A stretch of 64,000 nt of DNA from Psychromonas sp. MME1 (GTDB lineage Bacteria > Pseudomonadota > Gammaproteobacteria > Enterobacterales > Psychromonadaceae): positions 1,922,001 to 1,986,000 of the forward strand of contig NZ_CP160906.1 of assembly GCF_041080865.1 (NCBI RefSeq). The letters run 5' to 3'. The stretch's first letter is position 1; each line of letters begins with the position of its first letter. The translations under genes were made by a program, and so were the position numbers. Shown here piece after piece: positions 6,978 to 15,560 of this stretch. The notes beneath the pieces are model-generated. The model saw nothing but the letters and a program-made list of their open reading frames with translations, was not told the DNA's origin and ran no database searches.

Positions 6978-9593
6978 ATGGATTTTGAGACACTCTCCCC
7001 TGCTAATATCAGTGACGATAAACTTACCCTTAGCTATTTAAAAAACAACCTCAAACAATTTCAACAATGGCAGATTGACTGTTTCAAAGCGCAACAGGAT
7101 ATTACTGAAATCGTCGCTTGCCGTGCTAATTATATTGATCAACTACTGATTCGATTATGGGACCATTTTGCACTCAATGAACTCTATGATTTAACCCTGA
7201 TCGCCGTCGGAGGTTATGGGCGTGGTGAGTTGCATCCAAAATCTGATATCGACATATTAATTCTCTTTAAAGAGAAGCTTGATAAAGAGACAGAAAATAA
7301 AATAAGCGACTTCATCACACTACTATGGGATCTTAAACTTGATATCGGACACAGTGTACGCAGCTTAAAAGACTGCGTTGAACAGGGGCAAGCAGATATC
7401 ACCGTTGCCACGAGTATGATCGAAGCGCGCTATATCAAAGGAAATCAAAACGTCTTTGATAAACTCACCGAACTTGTTGAAAATAAAAACTTTTGGCCAT
7501 CAGATCGATTTTTCACCGTGAAACGTGAAGAGCAAAAAACGCGTCATTGCAACTGTCGTGGTGATGGCTATAGCTTAGAGCCCGACATTAAAAATGGTTG
7601 CGGTGGCATGCGCGATATTCAAACTATTGCTTGGATAGCCAAACGCCACTTTAATGCACAAAGTTTATTAGAGTTAACCAGTTACGATTATATAACCCAA
7701 GGTGAATATCGCGAGTTAGTTGATTGCCAAAGACAGCTTTGGTCGATTCGTTTTGCCATACACACCGTCACCAATCGGCCTGATAATCGCCTTCTGTTTG
7801 ATTTTCAAAATGATGTAGCCACTTTCTTGGGCTATACCGGAAAATTTAATCAAGCGATTGAGCAGATGATGAAGGCGTTTTATCAAACCATTCGCCGCGT
7901 TAAAGAGCTTAATGAAATGTTACTACAATATTTTGATGAAGCTATTTTAGGCAGCAATATTGAAAAACAGAGTGAACAAATTGATAACCACTTTCAACTG
8001 CGTGGTGACATGATTGAGTTAACCACCCCATCATTGTTCAATGACCAACCTGAATCTATTTTACAGTTGTTTTTGCATGTTGCAGAAGATCCTCGTATCA
8101 AGGGGATCTATTCACCGACCATGCGTAAATTACGTGAAGCAAGACGCTGTTTGACACAATGGTTACAAAATATCCCTGAATGCCGCACCATTTTTATGCG
8201 CATCATCAAACACCCCAAAGGAATGGGCCGCGCTTTTACGCTAATGTATGAACATGGCGTACTCGCTGCTTATATTCCACAGTGGAGTCGTATTGTTGGG
8301 CAAATGCAGTTTGACCTATTTCACGCTTACACCGTCGATGAGCATACCCATAAACTGATTGAAAATATCTATAACTACCCTGAAAGCAAAGAGATACATC
8401 CGCTTGCCAATGAAATTTATCACTATTTAGAAAAACCCGAGCTGCTCTTTTTAGCCGCCATTTTTCACGATATCGCCAAAGGGCAAAAGGGCGATCACTC
8501 CACACTTGGTGCAATGGATGCACTGGCATTCTGTGAATTACATGGGCTCAATCGCCATGAAAGTAAATTTGTCGCTTGGTTAGTGGCTCATCATCTTATT
8601 ATGTCTGTCACAGCTCAACGCCGAGATATCAGTGATCCACGTGTGATTGTTGAATTTGCAACCGTCGTTCGCGATGAAAAACAGCTAAACTATCTCTTTT
8701 GTTTAACCGTTGCTGACATCTGTGCCACCAATGAAGAGACATGGAATAGCTGGAAAGGCACCCTATTACGTGATTTATACTACAGCACCTTAAAAATGTT
8801 ACGAAGAGGATTGGAAAACCCACCGGATATTCGCGACCGTATTCGTGATCGAAAACAAAAAACCTTAGGCTTACTAGCTACATACGGCATAACAGAGGAG
8901 GAGGTAAAACCACTCTGGAAACGCTTTAACCTGTACTATTTTTTCCGCTACAAATCAGCGCAAATCACTTGGCATACGGTCAATTTATTAAAACATCAAG
9001 ACCATAGCCAACCAATGGTGCTAATTAGTGATCAAAATGAACGTGGTGCAACGGAAGTCTTTGTTTATCATAAGGATATGCCATCACTCTTTTCCTCAGT
9101 GGTGACTGAAATTGATAACAAAAAGCTCAGTGTCCATGATGCAAAAATACTCTCCAGCCGTGACGACTTTTCATTAAGTACATTTACCGTGCTAGAACAA
9201 GATGGCGAACACATCGATCCCGATAAAATACAGCGTCTTAAAGAGGCGATAGAAATGGCACTCATTGCCCCTGAAAAGGTCAATATGCAACAAACTCGCT
9301 TAGCACGGGTTAAAAGGAAGTTTAAATTTGAACCCGAAATCACCTTCCTACCAACGCGTCGCAAACGCACACAAATTGAATTAGTTGCCTTTGATGCACC
9401 GGGTATATTAGCCAATATTGGAGAGGTGTTTCGTTGTAGTGGTTTAGTACTTGATACCGCCAAAATCACCACCATTGGTGAACGAGCAGAGGATCTATTT
9501 ATTGTTTCAACGTTGGATGGCAACGCATTAACCGAAGAGCAAGAGATTCGCTTAAAAGCGCAGCTAATAGCTGAACTAAGCCCTGAAATATAA
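6978..9593 (+). CDS. glnD: GlnD, bifunctional uridylyltransferase/uridylyl-removing enzyme
   Basis: GlnD senses glutamine and uridylylates or deuridylylates PII proteins, so it sits at the top of nitrogen control. The 871-residue protein has the nucleotidyltransferase motif GGYGRGELHPKSDIDIL (about 78-94) and an HD hydrolase domain with IFHDIAKGQKGDHS (about 505). Two C-terminal ACT domains follow (about 690-780 and 800-871, the latter starting IELVAFDAPGILANIGEV). A GTG ten codons upstream is open, but the ATG at 6978 follows GAGGAAAAT and gives the usual length. The location beside nif genes is notable, though map-glnD is itself a conserved pair. Confidence 0.96.
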   Translation: MDFETLSPANISDDKLTLSYLKNNLKQFQQWQIDCFKAQQDITEIVACRANYIDQLLIRLWDHFALNELYDLTLIAVGGYGRGELHPKSDIDILILFKEKLDKETENKISDFITLLWDLKLDIGHSVRSLKDCVEQGQADITVATSMIEARYIKGNQNVFDKLTELVENKNFWPSDRFFTVKREEQKTRHCNCRGDGYSLEPDIKNGCGGMRDIQTIAWIAKRHFNAQSLLELTSYDYITQGEYRELVDCQRQLWSIRFAIHTVTNRPDNRLLFDFQNDVATFLGYTGKFNQAIEQMMKAFYQTIRRVKELNEMLLQYFDEAILGSNIEKQSEQIDNHFQLRGDMIELTTPSLFNDQPESILQLFLHVAEDPRIKGIYSPTMRKLREARRCLTQWLQNIPECRTIFMRIIKHPKGMGRAFTLMYEHGVLAAYIPQWSRIVGQMQFDLFHAYTVDEHTHKLIENIYNYPESKEIHPLANEIYHYLEKPELLFLAAIFHDIAKGQKGDHSTLGAMDALAFCELHGLNRHESKFVAWLVAHHLIMSVTAQRRDISDPRVIVEFATVVRDEKQLNYLFCLTVADICATNEETWNSWKGTLLRDLYYSTLKMLRRGLENPPDIRDRIRDRKQKTLGLLATYGITEEEVKPLWKRFNLYYFFRYKSAQITWHTVNLLKHQDHSQPMVLISDQNERGATEVFVYHKDMPSLFSSVVTEIDNKKLSVHDAKILSSRDDFSLSTFTVLEQDGEHIDPDKIQRLKEAIEMALIAPEKVNMQQTRLARVKRKFKFEPEITFLPTRRKRTQIELVAFDAPGILANIGEVFRCSGLVLDTAKITTIGERAEDLFIVSTLDGNALTEEQEIRLKAQLIAELSPEI

Positions 9594-9817
9594 GGCTCTC
9601 CCAAACGACCTTGCTTGCTCTGTGGATTCATTTCACGGGCAAGTTTACCCTTCTGCAACAACGTAAAAGGCAATACTAATACCAATCCGCATAAGCATCT
9701 GATCTATCTTGTTGGTTAAAATAATAGATAACAACGTTGCATTCCATCGTAATAGCGCTATTACTCAATCATGCGAATTGCTATAACGCTTCTCAATTAA
9801 TGAACTAATTCACTTCA
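9594..9817. other. glnD downstream gap with repeat element
   Basis: No gene is seen in this gap. It contains one copy of the short inverted-repeat family (9679-9784) described separately. Confidence 0.6.
9679..9784 (+). repeat. short inverted-repeat element, family ATACCAAT, type A copy 1
   Basis: The element starts ATACCAATCCGC and ends GCGAATTGCTAT, near-perfect terminal inverted repeats about 106 bases apart. Its interior (CATCTGATCTATCTTGTTGG and what follows) resembles the copy at 11320-11430. No coding capacity is seen. It looks like a MITE or REP-like element. Confidence 0.65.
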
Positions 9818-10051
9818 TTAGTCATCGATTGTTGTTGTTCCACACTTTTCACATATAAGGTGTCTAGAAAAATCATCCATTGCAGCAATAAAAGGGCCGA
9901 CCATCAACCCTTTAATTAAGCCTGCAATGAATTCCTTTCTCTTACGGTTTTTCACGTTTTTAAAAGGATTGGGCTTCCTCACTAACACCAAAATATGGTG
10001 TGTACTTGCTGCGCATGATTTACAAAAACACATTTCCGTTTGCTTTAACAC
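9818..10051 (-). CDS. small protein with two Cys pairs (hypothetical)
   Basis: I do not recognise this 77-residue protein. It has CFCKSC near the N-terminus (Cys8, 10, 13) and CEKCGTTT near the C-terminus, which together could form a zinc ribbon. A basic stretch (NVKNRKRKEF) and a short hydrophobic helix (LIKGLMVGPFIAAM) lie between. The start is GTG, supported by AAGGAG six bases upstream. It lies between two repeat elements in an accessory region. It could be a small metal-binding or membrane-associated protein, or not a gene at all. Confidence 0.5.
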   Translation of the reverse strand: MLKQTEMCFCKSCAASTHHILVLVRKPNPFKNVKNRKRKEFIAGLIKGLMVGPFIAAMDDFSRHLICEKCGTTTIDD

Positions 10052-10251
10052 AAAAGCTCCTTTTTTAAGACAGTGAGGTTGTAGAATTTCTTATTACCTC
10101 CCTAGTTATATAGAAAAATAGAATAACTCACATTTAATTGATAGTAAATTGATAATTTAACTTTTCAACTGCAGTGATCTTTTTCCTATTCAAAACGTAA
10201 ATATAAACGACTTTTGCAATGCATTGAGATAACAATGTTTGATTATTATTT

Positions 10252-10291
10252 ACAGCAATTGGAACAATCCGCTGCTAAAGTAAATGTATAA
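10252..10291 (+). repeat. duplicated leader segment, copy 1
   Basis: This 40-base segment matches 14479-14518 with two mismatches; the shared core includes CAATCCGCTGCTAAAGTAAA. At 14479 it lies just upstream of a dienelactone-hydrolase-family gene. Here it leads only into a repeat element, as if a promoter copy had lost its gene. Confidence 0.7.
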
Positions 10292-10432
10292 TACCAATCG
10301 GATTAAGTATGTGATGTAAATTTTGCGCAGGAAAAATGGCTTAATTTGAGACGTAAGTTGACGCAAATGGTTGTTCCCTTTGCGAAACTTACAACAAAAA
10401 AGTAAGTTATTTTAACCAGTAAAATAGATAGG
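10291..10432 (-). repeat. short inverted-repeat element, type B, truncated copy
   Basis: It begins ATACCAATCGGATTAAGTAT and runs parallel to the reverse complement of the complete element at 15343-15504, about 80 percent identical by eye. Shared blocks include TTTTGCGCAGGAAAAA and TTTTAACCAGTAAAATAGAT. The distal terminal repeat is missing, and the element stops at the 3' end of the lipoprotein gene. Confidence 0.7.
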
Positions 10433-10435
10433 TTT

Positions 10436-10975
10436 TTAATTTATAATTTGAGTGAAATTATTATCAAGAGATATGGATGAATGTCTTGTTTCAACCGTTT
10501 CGCCAAGGTTTGAACCAGACTTTTGACCAAAATATAATTTTTCACTATCAATATAAATTAAAGTGTAATTCGGAGAGAAATCTCGATTACCTGAATTATA
10601 AATAAAAATTTCATTTAGACCATTAGCTTCTATACTTTCTTCACTTATTACTTTACCTGTAATTTCAAATTTCGAGATATCTAAAGTATCAAACATCATT
10701 GAGTCACATTCAGTATCTGTTGGATGAAAATACTCTGTTCGATAAGTGGATCTCAACGAAGAATCTATGCTTAGCTTAATCTTGACATTCCAAGCTTCTT
10801 TTAACTCGTCGCGCGATAATTTATTATAAGGAGAGCATTCTTTTTCCCAATATGTATTAGATAACTTTGCTATAGGGTCACTTTTTGACGTTTCAGTAGC
10901 ACTATCTCCGTCAGAGCCACCACAGGAAAACAAGAATATTGACGAAAGAGCAATGGTAATCGTTAAATTTTTCAT
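10436..10975 (-). CDS. predicted lipoprotein of unknown function
   Basis: The 179-residue protein starts with a lipoprotein signal (KNLTITIALSSIFLFSC) with lipobox LFSC and Cys18 as the lipidation site. The next residues, GGSDGD, include an Asp two residues after +2 but not at +2, so outer-membrane sorting is expected. The mature part has Cys residues in KECSPY and TECDSM that could form a disulfide. No family is recognised. Base composition is AT-rich like its surroundings. The stop codon abuts a truncated repeat element, so the original 3' end may have been altered. Confidence 0.7.
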   Translation of the reverse strand: MKNLTITIALSSIFLFSCGGSDGDSATETSKSDPIAKLSNTYWEKECSPYNKLSRDELKEAWNVKIKLSIDSSLRSTYRTEYFHPTDTECDSMMFDTLDISKFEITGKVISEESIEANGLNEIFIYNSGNRDFSPNYTLIYIDSEKLYFGQKSGSNLGETVETRHSSISLDNNFTQIIN

Positions 10976-11240
10976 TTGTATTCCATAATTTGATAAAACC
11001 TAACAAGACAGTGTAGTATATCTTTTCAGCCTGATAATATTAAATAAAAAGCACGAAAACTCATAATTTATGAAATTCAATTAATTATTTTTTTCATCAC
11101 GGACTGATAAAGTGATACTGAAGATTTATATCGACATGCTGAAAATTCAACAATAGCATGTATTGAACTGAAGTGCCTTAGTGCTATGTTAAACGAATAT
11201 GCACAATAGTTCCGTATCAATTAATTAAAGCGATGAATAA

Positions 11241-11278
11241 AATAAAGGGGGCGATAAAAATTATCCCCCTTATTTATT
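11241..11278 (-). terminator. hairpin downstream of the GGDEF-EAL gene
   Basis: A G-run (11247-11251) and a C-run (11265-11269) pair, with inner GATAA/TTATC pairing. The flanks are A-rich on the left and T-rich on the right, so it could terminate in either direction. The relevant upstream gene is the leftward GGDEF-EAL gene. Confidence 0.6.
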
Positions 11279-11319
11279 TGTAGTAGCTCAGACTTTTTCT
11301 CTATTGCAGTACCATGGGC

Positions 11320-11430
11320 ATCGCAATTCACATCAGCATCTGCTCTATCTTATTGGTTAAAAAAATAGAAAACAGCGTTACATCATTTTTCCTCAACAAG
11401 CTATGCCCATCATATTATGCGAATTGGTAT
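11320..11430 (+). repeat. short inverted-repeat element, type A copy 2
   Basis: It resembles 9679-9784 along its length (shared CATCTG.TCTATCTT.TTGGTTAAA pattern) and ends GCGAATTGGTAT. The left terminus is degenerate (ATCGCAATTC). It ends four bases from the stop codon of the neighbouring gene. Confidence 0.6.
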
Positions 11431-11434
11431 CACG

Positions 11435-14200
11435 TTAACATTTTACCGGTTTTTCTATTCCATACCCCTGCACATAATCAACCCCAATCTCCTCAAGCAG
11501 GTCACATATTTCTTGATTTTCTACAAATTCTGCGATTGTTTTTATATTCATCATATGTGCGATGTCATTAATTGAACGAACAATTGCAAGATCCGTTTTT
11601 TCAGTCACTATATTTTTAACAAGGCTCCCATCAATTTTTAAATAATCTACGGGCAAATTTTTAAGGTACCCAAAGGAAGATACACCGCTACCAAAATCAT
11701 CTAAAGCAAACTTGATACCCAATCCCTTCATTTCATGAATAAACTCTAAAGCTTGTGATAATTGCGATATAATCGCGGTTTCTGTGATTTCAAAGCAGAT
11801 TTTTTGTGGTTCAATCGAAGAGTTCCTTACCAACTGCAGTACGTTGTTAAAAAACTCTTGATTACTTAAACTAATGCCAGACAAATTAATCGAAACAGTG
11901 GTATTTTGATCAGGAAAAAACTGTTGATAGCGTTCAAAAATAGTTGTTAATACCCAATTATCTATAAGACCAATGACACCATGTTTTTCTGCTGCGGGAA
12001 TAAATACCCCTGGTGGCACCATATCACCATTTCTATCACAATAACGTATTAATATCTCATAATGAGGGGCATCCCCCGTGCTATTATCCAATGGTTTAAT
12101 CAACTGTTTAGCAAGATAAAACCTTTTCTGCTCAATCACTTGACTCACATTAGCAATATACCCCATCTGTAATTCATCTGCATATAAGTTAGCCCCAGAA
12201 GAATCAGCAATATAAACCCTACCGCGGCCTAAATCCTTCGCTTTATAACAAGAAAGGTCCGCTTTACTTAGGAGTTCGGTAGCCGTTAAGCCTTTACAAA
12301 TGGGTACAGCGCCAATGCTCACTCCCACATCAAAATAACAATCATTCCAATGGTATTTATAATTCGATACATTTCGAATAATCATTTCACAGATGGATTG
12401 CACTTCAACAGGTTGTTGCGCTTTAATAATCAAACCGAATTCATCACCACCAAGTCGCCCTAAAGTATCTGTATCCCCTATTGCATTCGCAATTACCTGC
12501 GCCACTTCGGCAAGCATAGCATCACCAATTAGGTGTCCGGCAGTATCATTAACCAGTTTAAAATGGTCTAAATCAAGAAAACAGACAAAGGCAGTCACTT
12601 TATCCCCTGACTGCTCTTTCACCACTTCTTTTAATTTTCGATTAAAATTACTGCGATTAATTAAATTTGTTAATGAATCATAATCAGCTTGATAGGCAAG
12701 TTGTTGAGATAGTTTTAGCTCATGTGTAACTTCTTTGTAAATACCTCGATAGCCTAAATATTGAAATTTATCATTAAACAAAGGTTTACCTTTAACCATA
12801 AATACCTTAACGTCATGGTCAGCAGATTTGACTTTAAAAATAAGATTATCCAAAGCTACCTTGCGGGCCAACGCTAGGTTGTAATCAGCCCAAGGAAAGT
12901 CAAATACTTTCTTATTTTCAAATAGCAAATCAATTCTATTTCCAATCATCTGCTGGCTATCAATACCAAAAGCAAGTTTTGCATCACCAGATAGATAACT
13001 AATACAATTGTCTACATTTGTTTCCCAAAAAATATTCGCACCAGCATGGGCTAAATCTTTATACCGCGTTTCATTTTCCAATAGAATACGGCGATTATGT
13101 ATCCCGCGACGAATAATTTCCGTTAATAGAATAATCACGATAATAAAGACAATAAATGCAATGCCGACCAACCACACAATCAATTTATACTGCTGATAAA
13201 AAGTTCGCTCCTGATTAATAAGTTCACTGTTTAACGGCAAGGGCATTGTTGATAAATGGTGATAATTTTTAAGATTTTCCCAATTAAAAATCCAACGGCT
13301 CTTGGCTTTCGTTATCGCTGGAATATCGGAGATACTTACACCAGCTAAAAGCTGCTTAATCATTAAAGCAGCTCTTGCTGCATGTTGCCGCCCATCTAGC
13401 TCGTGCGCACCAACCACTCCATAATCTAATGTTGTAATAGCAATGGTATATACGGGGTTAGTTATACGATCAGTCACCGCCTTTACACCATCATTCCAGC
13501 TTAATAAAGCATCATTAAGCGCTGGGCTGACTAACTGCCCGATTAATAACACGGGAATTTTTTCACCAATCCCCTGAAAAGATGCTGTAATAGTCGTGTC
13601 TTTCAAATCATCAATAATGGTGACTTTTGCCGGTGATTCAGGGTGGTTTTTGACTTGTTCAATTTTCCAAACATTTGCTTTTCCAGCCTCGGATTGATCT
13701 GTTATCACCACCACGTGGTTTTGCCCAGTGTGATTTTTTATATCTATCAACGTTTGACCAATATCTCTATTTTCAAAAACCCCTGTCATGTTAGGCTCAT
13801 TGACTAACTCCTCTGATACGCGGTTTATGCCTAAGAAAACAATCGGCACTTCAGGAAAAAAACGAGAACGATTGGCTCGAATTAAACTAAGAGCTGCATC
13901 ATCAGAGATAACTAAAACATCAATGACGGTATTTTTGTATTTATCGCGGAGATAGTTGATAAACAACGAACGAAATTCCTCTTTTGGATTGGGGAATCGC
14001 TTGGCATCCATATACTCATGAAATAGACGGGTATCATTATCGTCTTTAAAAGCATCATTAAACCCCTGCTTTAAAAAACTGGTCCAACCATGTTCACCAT
14101 GATAAGAGTGAATGAATAGCACATTATTAATGGCACTTGCGGGGCTTGATAGACTAAACAACAATAGTATTGAAATATAATAAAAGAAACAATGTCGCAT
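11435..14200 (-). CDS. membrane-bound sensor GGDEF-EAL protein (cyclic di-GMP turnover)
   Basis: The 921-residue protein likely makes or degrades cyclic di-GMP in response to a periplasmic signal. It has a signal peptide (ending SSPASA), a periplasmic ABC-type substrate-binding-like domain (about 25-310) and a membrane helix (about 335-360). A PAS-like domain (about 370-480) precedes GGDEF with intact RLGGDEFGL (about 580) and EAL with FEITET, ALDDFGSG and LKIDGSLV. The EAL signature itself reads EIL (YEILIR, about 713), a conservative change found in some active enzymes. Both activities could therefore be retained. It is a single gene with a downstream hairpin. Confidence 0.9.
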   Translation of the reverse strand: MRHCFFYYISILLLFSLSSPASAINNVLFIHSYHGEHGWTSFLKQGFNDAFKDDNDTRLFHEYMDAKRFPNPKEEFRSLFINYLRDKYKNTVIDVLVISDDAALSLIRANRSRFFPEVPIVFLGINRVSEELVNEPNMTGVFENRDIGQTLIDIKNHTGQNHVVVITDQSEAGKANVWKIEQVKNHPESPAKVTIIDDLKDTTITASFQGIGEKIPVLLIGQLVSPALNDALLSWNDGVKAVTDRITNPVYTIAITTLDYGVVGAHELDGRQHAARAALMIKQLLAGVSISDIPAITKAKSRWIFNWENLKNYHHLSTMPLPLNSELINQERTFYQQYKLIVWLVGIAFIVFIIVIILLTEIIRRGIHNRRILLENETRYKDLAHAGANIFWETNVDNCISYLSGDAKLAFGIDSQQMIGNRIDLLFENKKVFDFPWADYNLALARKVALDNLIFKVKSADHDVKVFMVKGKPLFNDKFQYLGYRGIYKEVTHELKLSQQLAYQADYDSLTNLINRSNFNRKLKEVVKEQSGDKVTAFVCFLDLDHFKLVNDTAGHLIGDAMLAEVAQVIANAIGDTDTLGRLGGDEFGLIIKAQQPVEVQSICEMIIRNVSNYKYHWNDCYFDVGVSIGAVPICKGLTATELLSKADLSCYKAKDLGRGRVYIADSSGANLYADELQMGYIANVSQVIEQKRFYLAKQLIKPLDNSTGDAPHYEILIRYCDRNGDMVPPGVFIPAAEKHGVIGLIDNWVLTTIFERYQQFFPDQNTTVSINLSGISLSNQEFFNNVLQLVRNSSIEPQKICFEITETAIISQLSQALEFIHEMKGLGIKFALDDFGSGVSSFGYLKNLPVDYLKIDGSLVKNIVTEKTDLAIVRSINDIAHMMNIKTIAEFVENQEICDLLEEIGVDYVQGYGIEKPVKC

Positions 14201-14536
14201 ATTTATACCTATAGATTTACCATATTATTTTTATTGTAGGTATTTGTTGAATGATTTAATAACAACAATAACCACTACAGCACAGCAACTAACAAAATTA
14301 AAGCACGCTGAAACAGGTAATTATAACGCAAATGTTTGATATCAATGAAATAAAAAGCAATTATCACAAACATATGCGACCAGAGTCACACTCGGCCATT
14401 TATGGCTAGAATAGATAATTATTGGGTTAACTATAAGCAATGAAATGGCTCAGCGGCAAGCTTCTGATACTTTTTTTAACAGCAATTTCAACAATCCGCT
14501 GCTAAAGTAAATGTATAACTGATGAGGTGATTAGGT
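14201..14536. other. leader and promoter region of the gene at 14537
   Basis: No gene is seen in these 336 bases. The last 60 contain the segment 14479-14518 that is duplicated at 10252-10291. TATAAC near 14514 could be a -10 element. Confidence 0.5.
14479..14518 (+). repeat. duplicated leader segment, copy 2
   Basis: It matches 10252-10291 with 38 of 40 identities. It lies directly before the ribosome-binding site of the gene at 14537 and therefore probably includes promoter or leader sequence. Confidence 0.7.
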
Positions 14537-15271
14537 ATGAAAGCAATAGGTTTAGGATTAGCATTATTAATGAGTTTCCCCGTTGCAGCGCAACAGGTTA
14601 TTTATCAATTAGATGGCAAAGATTACCAAGGATATTTTGCTAAAGCGCAGGGAACAGCAAAAGGCAGTGTACTGCTCATTCATGACTGGGATGGCTTAAC
14701 TGAGTACGAAATAAAACGTGCAGATATGCTCGCAAAACTCGGTTATAACACCTTTGCCGCTGATCTCTATGGAAAGGGAAACCGTCCCGTAGAAACGCAA
14801 GCCAAAAAAGAGGAAACCGGCAAGTTATATAATGATCGCGATAAAATGCGCCGTTTAATTTTAGCCGGCATCAATGAATCGAAAAAATTGAGCCAAGATG
14901 AGATGGTGGTGATGGGTTACTGCTTTGGTGGAGCTGCGGTGTTAGAGCTTGCTCGATCTGGAGAAGCGCCAGCGGTGAAAGGTTATGCTACTTTTCATGG
15001 AGGATTAACAACACCCGATGGGCAAAACTACAATAAGCTAACAGCGCCAATTTTTGTCGCCCATGGCGGTGCAGATAGTGGAATCCCATTAACTGAGGTA
15101 GCAGAGTTGGGTGTACAACTTGAAGCGGTAAAGGCTAATTATGAAATTCAAATTTATTCTGGTGCTCCACACGCCTTTACGGTGTTCGGCTCTGAAAGGT
15201 ATCAAGAAGTGGCAGATAAAAAATCTTGGCATACTTTGATCGATTTTCTTGAACAAAATCTACACCCCTGA
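14537..15271 (+). CDS. secreted dienelactone hydrolase family protein
   Basis: This is an alpha/beta hydrolase of the dienelactone hydrolase family; the substrate is unknown. The 244-residue protein has a signal peptide ending PVAAQ (about 1-19), so it should be periplasmic. The triad is visible: Cys129 in GYCFGG, Asp180 in HGGADSGIP and His212 in GAPHAF. The oxyanion region is HDWDGLTEYE (49-58). The ATG follows GATGAGGTGATTAGGT. Similar small secreted hydrolases are widespread in marine gammaproteobacteria. It is flanked by repeat elements. Confidence 0.88.
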   Translation: MKAIGLGLALLMSFPVAAQQVIYQLDGKDYQGYFAKAQGTAKGSVLLIHDWDGLTEYEIKRADMLAKLGYNTFAADLYGKGNRPVETQAKKEETGKLYNDRDKMRRLILAGINESKKLSQDEMVVMGYCFGGAAVLELARSGEAPAVKGYATFHGGLTTPDGQNYNKLTAPIFVAHGGADSGIPLTEVAELGVQLEAVKANYEIQIYSGAPHAFTVFGSERYQEVADKKSWHTLIDFLEQNLHP

Positions 15272-15297
15272 TGGATAATAATTAACTTTATCATGCG

Positions 15298-15341
15298 ACC
15301 AATCCGCTTAATTAAATGGTGATCATTATGCGGATTGGTAT
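15298..15341. repeat. short inverted-repeat remnant
   Basis: ACCAATCCGC (15298-15307) and GCGGATTGGT (15330-15339) are a perfect inverted repeat 22 bases apart. They carry the same end sequence as the larger elements, so this looks like an internally deleted copy. Confidence 0.65.
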
Positions 15342-15342
15342 T

Positions 15343-15504
15343 ATACCAATTCCGATAAATAGCTAATCTATTTTACTGGTTAAAACAACTTGCTGCTGCG
15401 TTGTAATTTTCGCAAAGGAAATAACCATTTACGTCAAATTACGCCTTGAATTAAGCTGTTTTTCCTGCGCAAAATTTAGATCACATACTTACCGGAATTG
15501 GTAT
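15343..15504. repeat. short inverted-repeat element, type B, complete copy
   Basis: This 162-base element is bounded by perfect 12-base inverted repeats: ATACCAATTCCG at 15343-15354 and CGGAATTGGTAT at 15493-15504. The interior has no open frame and matches the truncated copy at 10291-10432 in reverse orientation. The size, termini and multiple copies suit a MITE. Confidence 0.8.
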
Positions 15505-15560
15505 TACTTGAACGAGATAACAGAGGGGCTCATTTTCATTGCAACAACAAAAAGTTGTAA

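Larger units (their letters stand above)
10052..10435. other. gene-free AT-rich stretch with duplicated leader and repeat element
   Basis: This stretch holds a 40-base near-copy of the leader of the gene at 14537 (10252-10291) and a truncated type B repeat element (10291-10432). I see no coding sequence in the rest. Confidence 0.6.
10976..11434. other. gene-free region with terminator and repeat element
   Basis: This AT-rich region has no supported gene. It contains the terminator-like hairpin at 11246-11270 and a type A repeat at 11320-11430, which directly abuts the stop of the GGDEF-EAL gene. Confidence 0.6.
15272..15560. other. repeat-filled gap between the hydrolase gene and fbpC
   Basis: This convergent gap holds a small inverted-repeat remnant (15298-15341) and a complete type B element (15343-15504). 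No gene is seen. Confidence 0.7.

Noticed and set aside
11435-11571. Rightward open frame starting at 11314 across the repeat and gene end
   Set aside because: It runs through a non-coding repeat and antisense to the EAL domain, with no ribosome-binding site.
9679-15504. Insertion sequence or prophage remnant
   Set aside because: No transposase, integrase or phage gene is seen; only short non-coding inverted-repeat elements are present.
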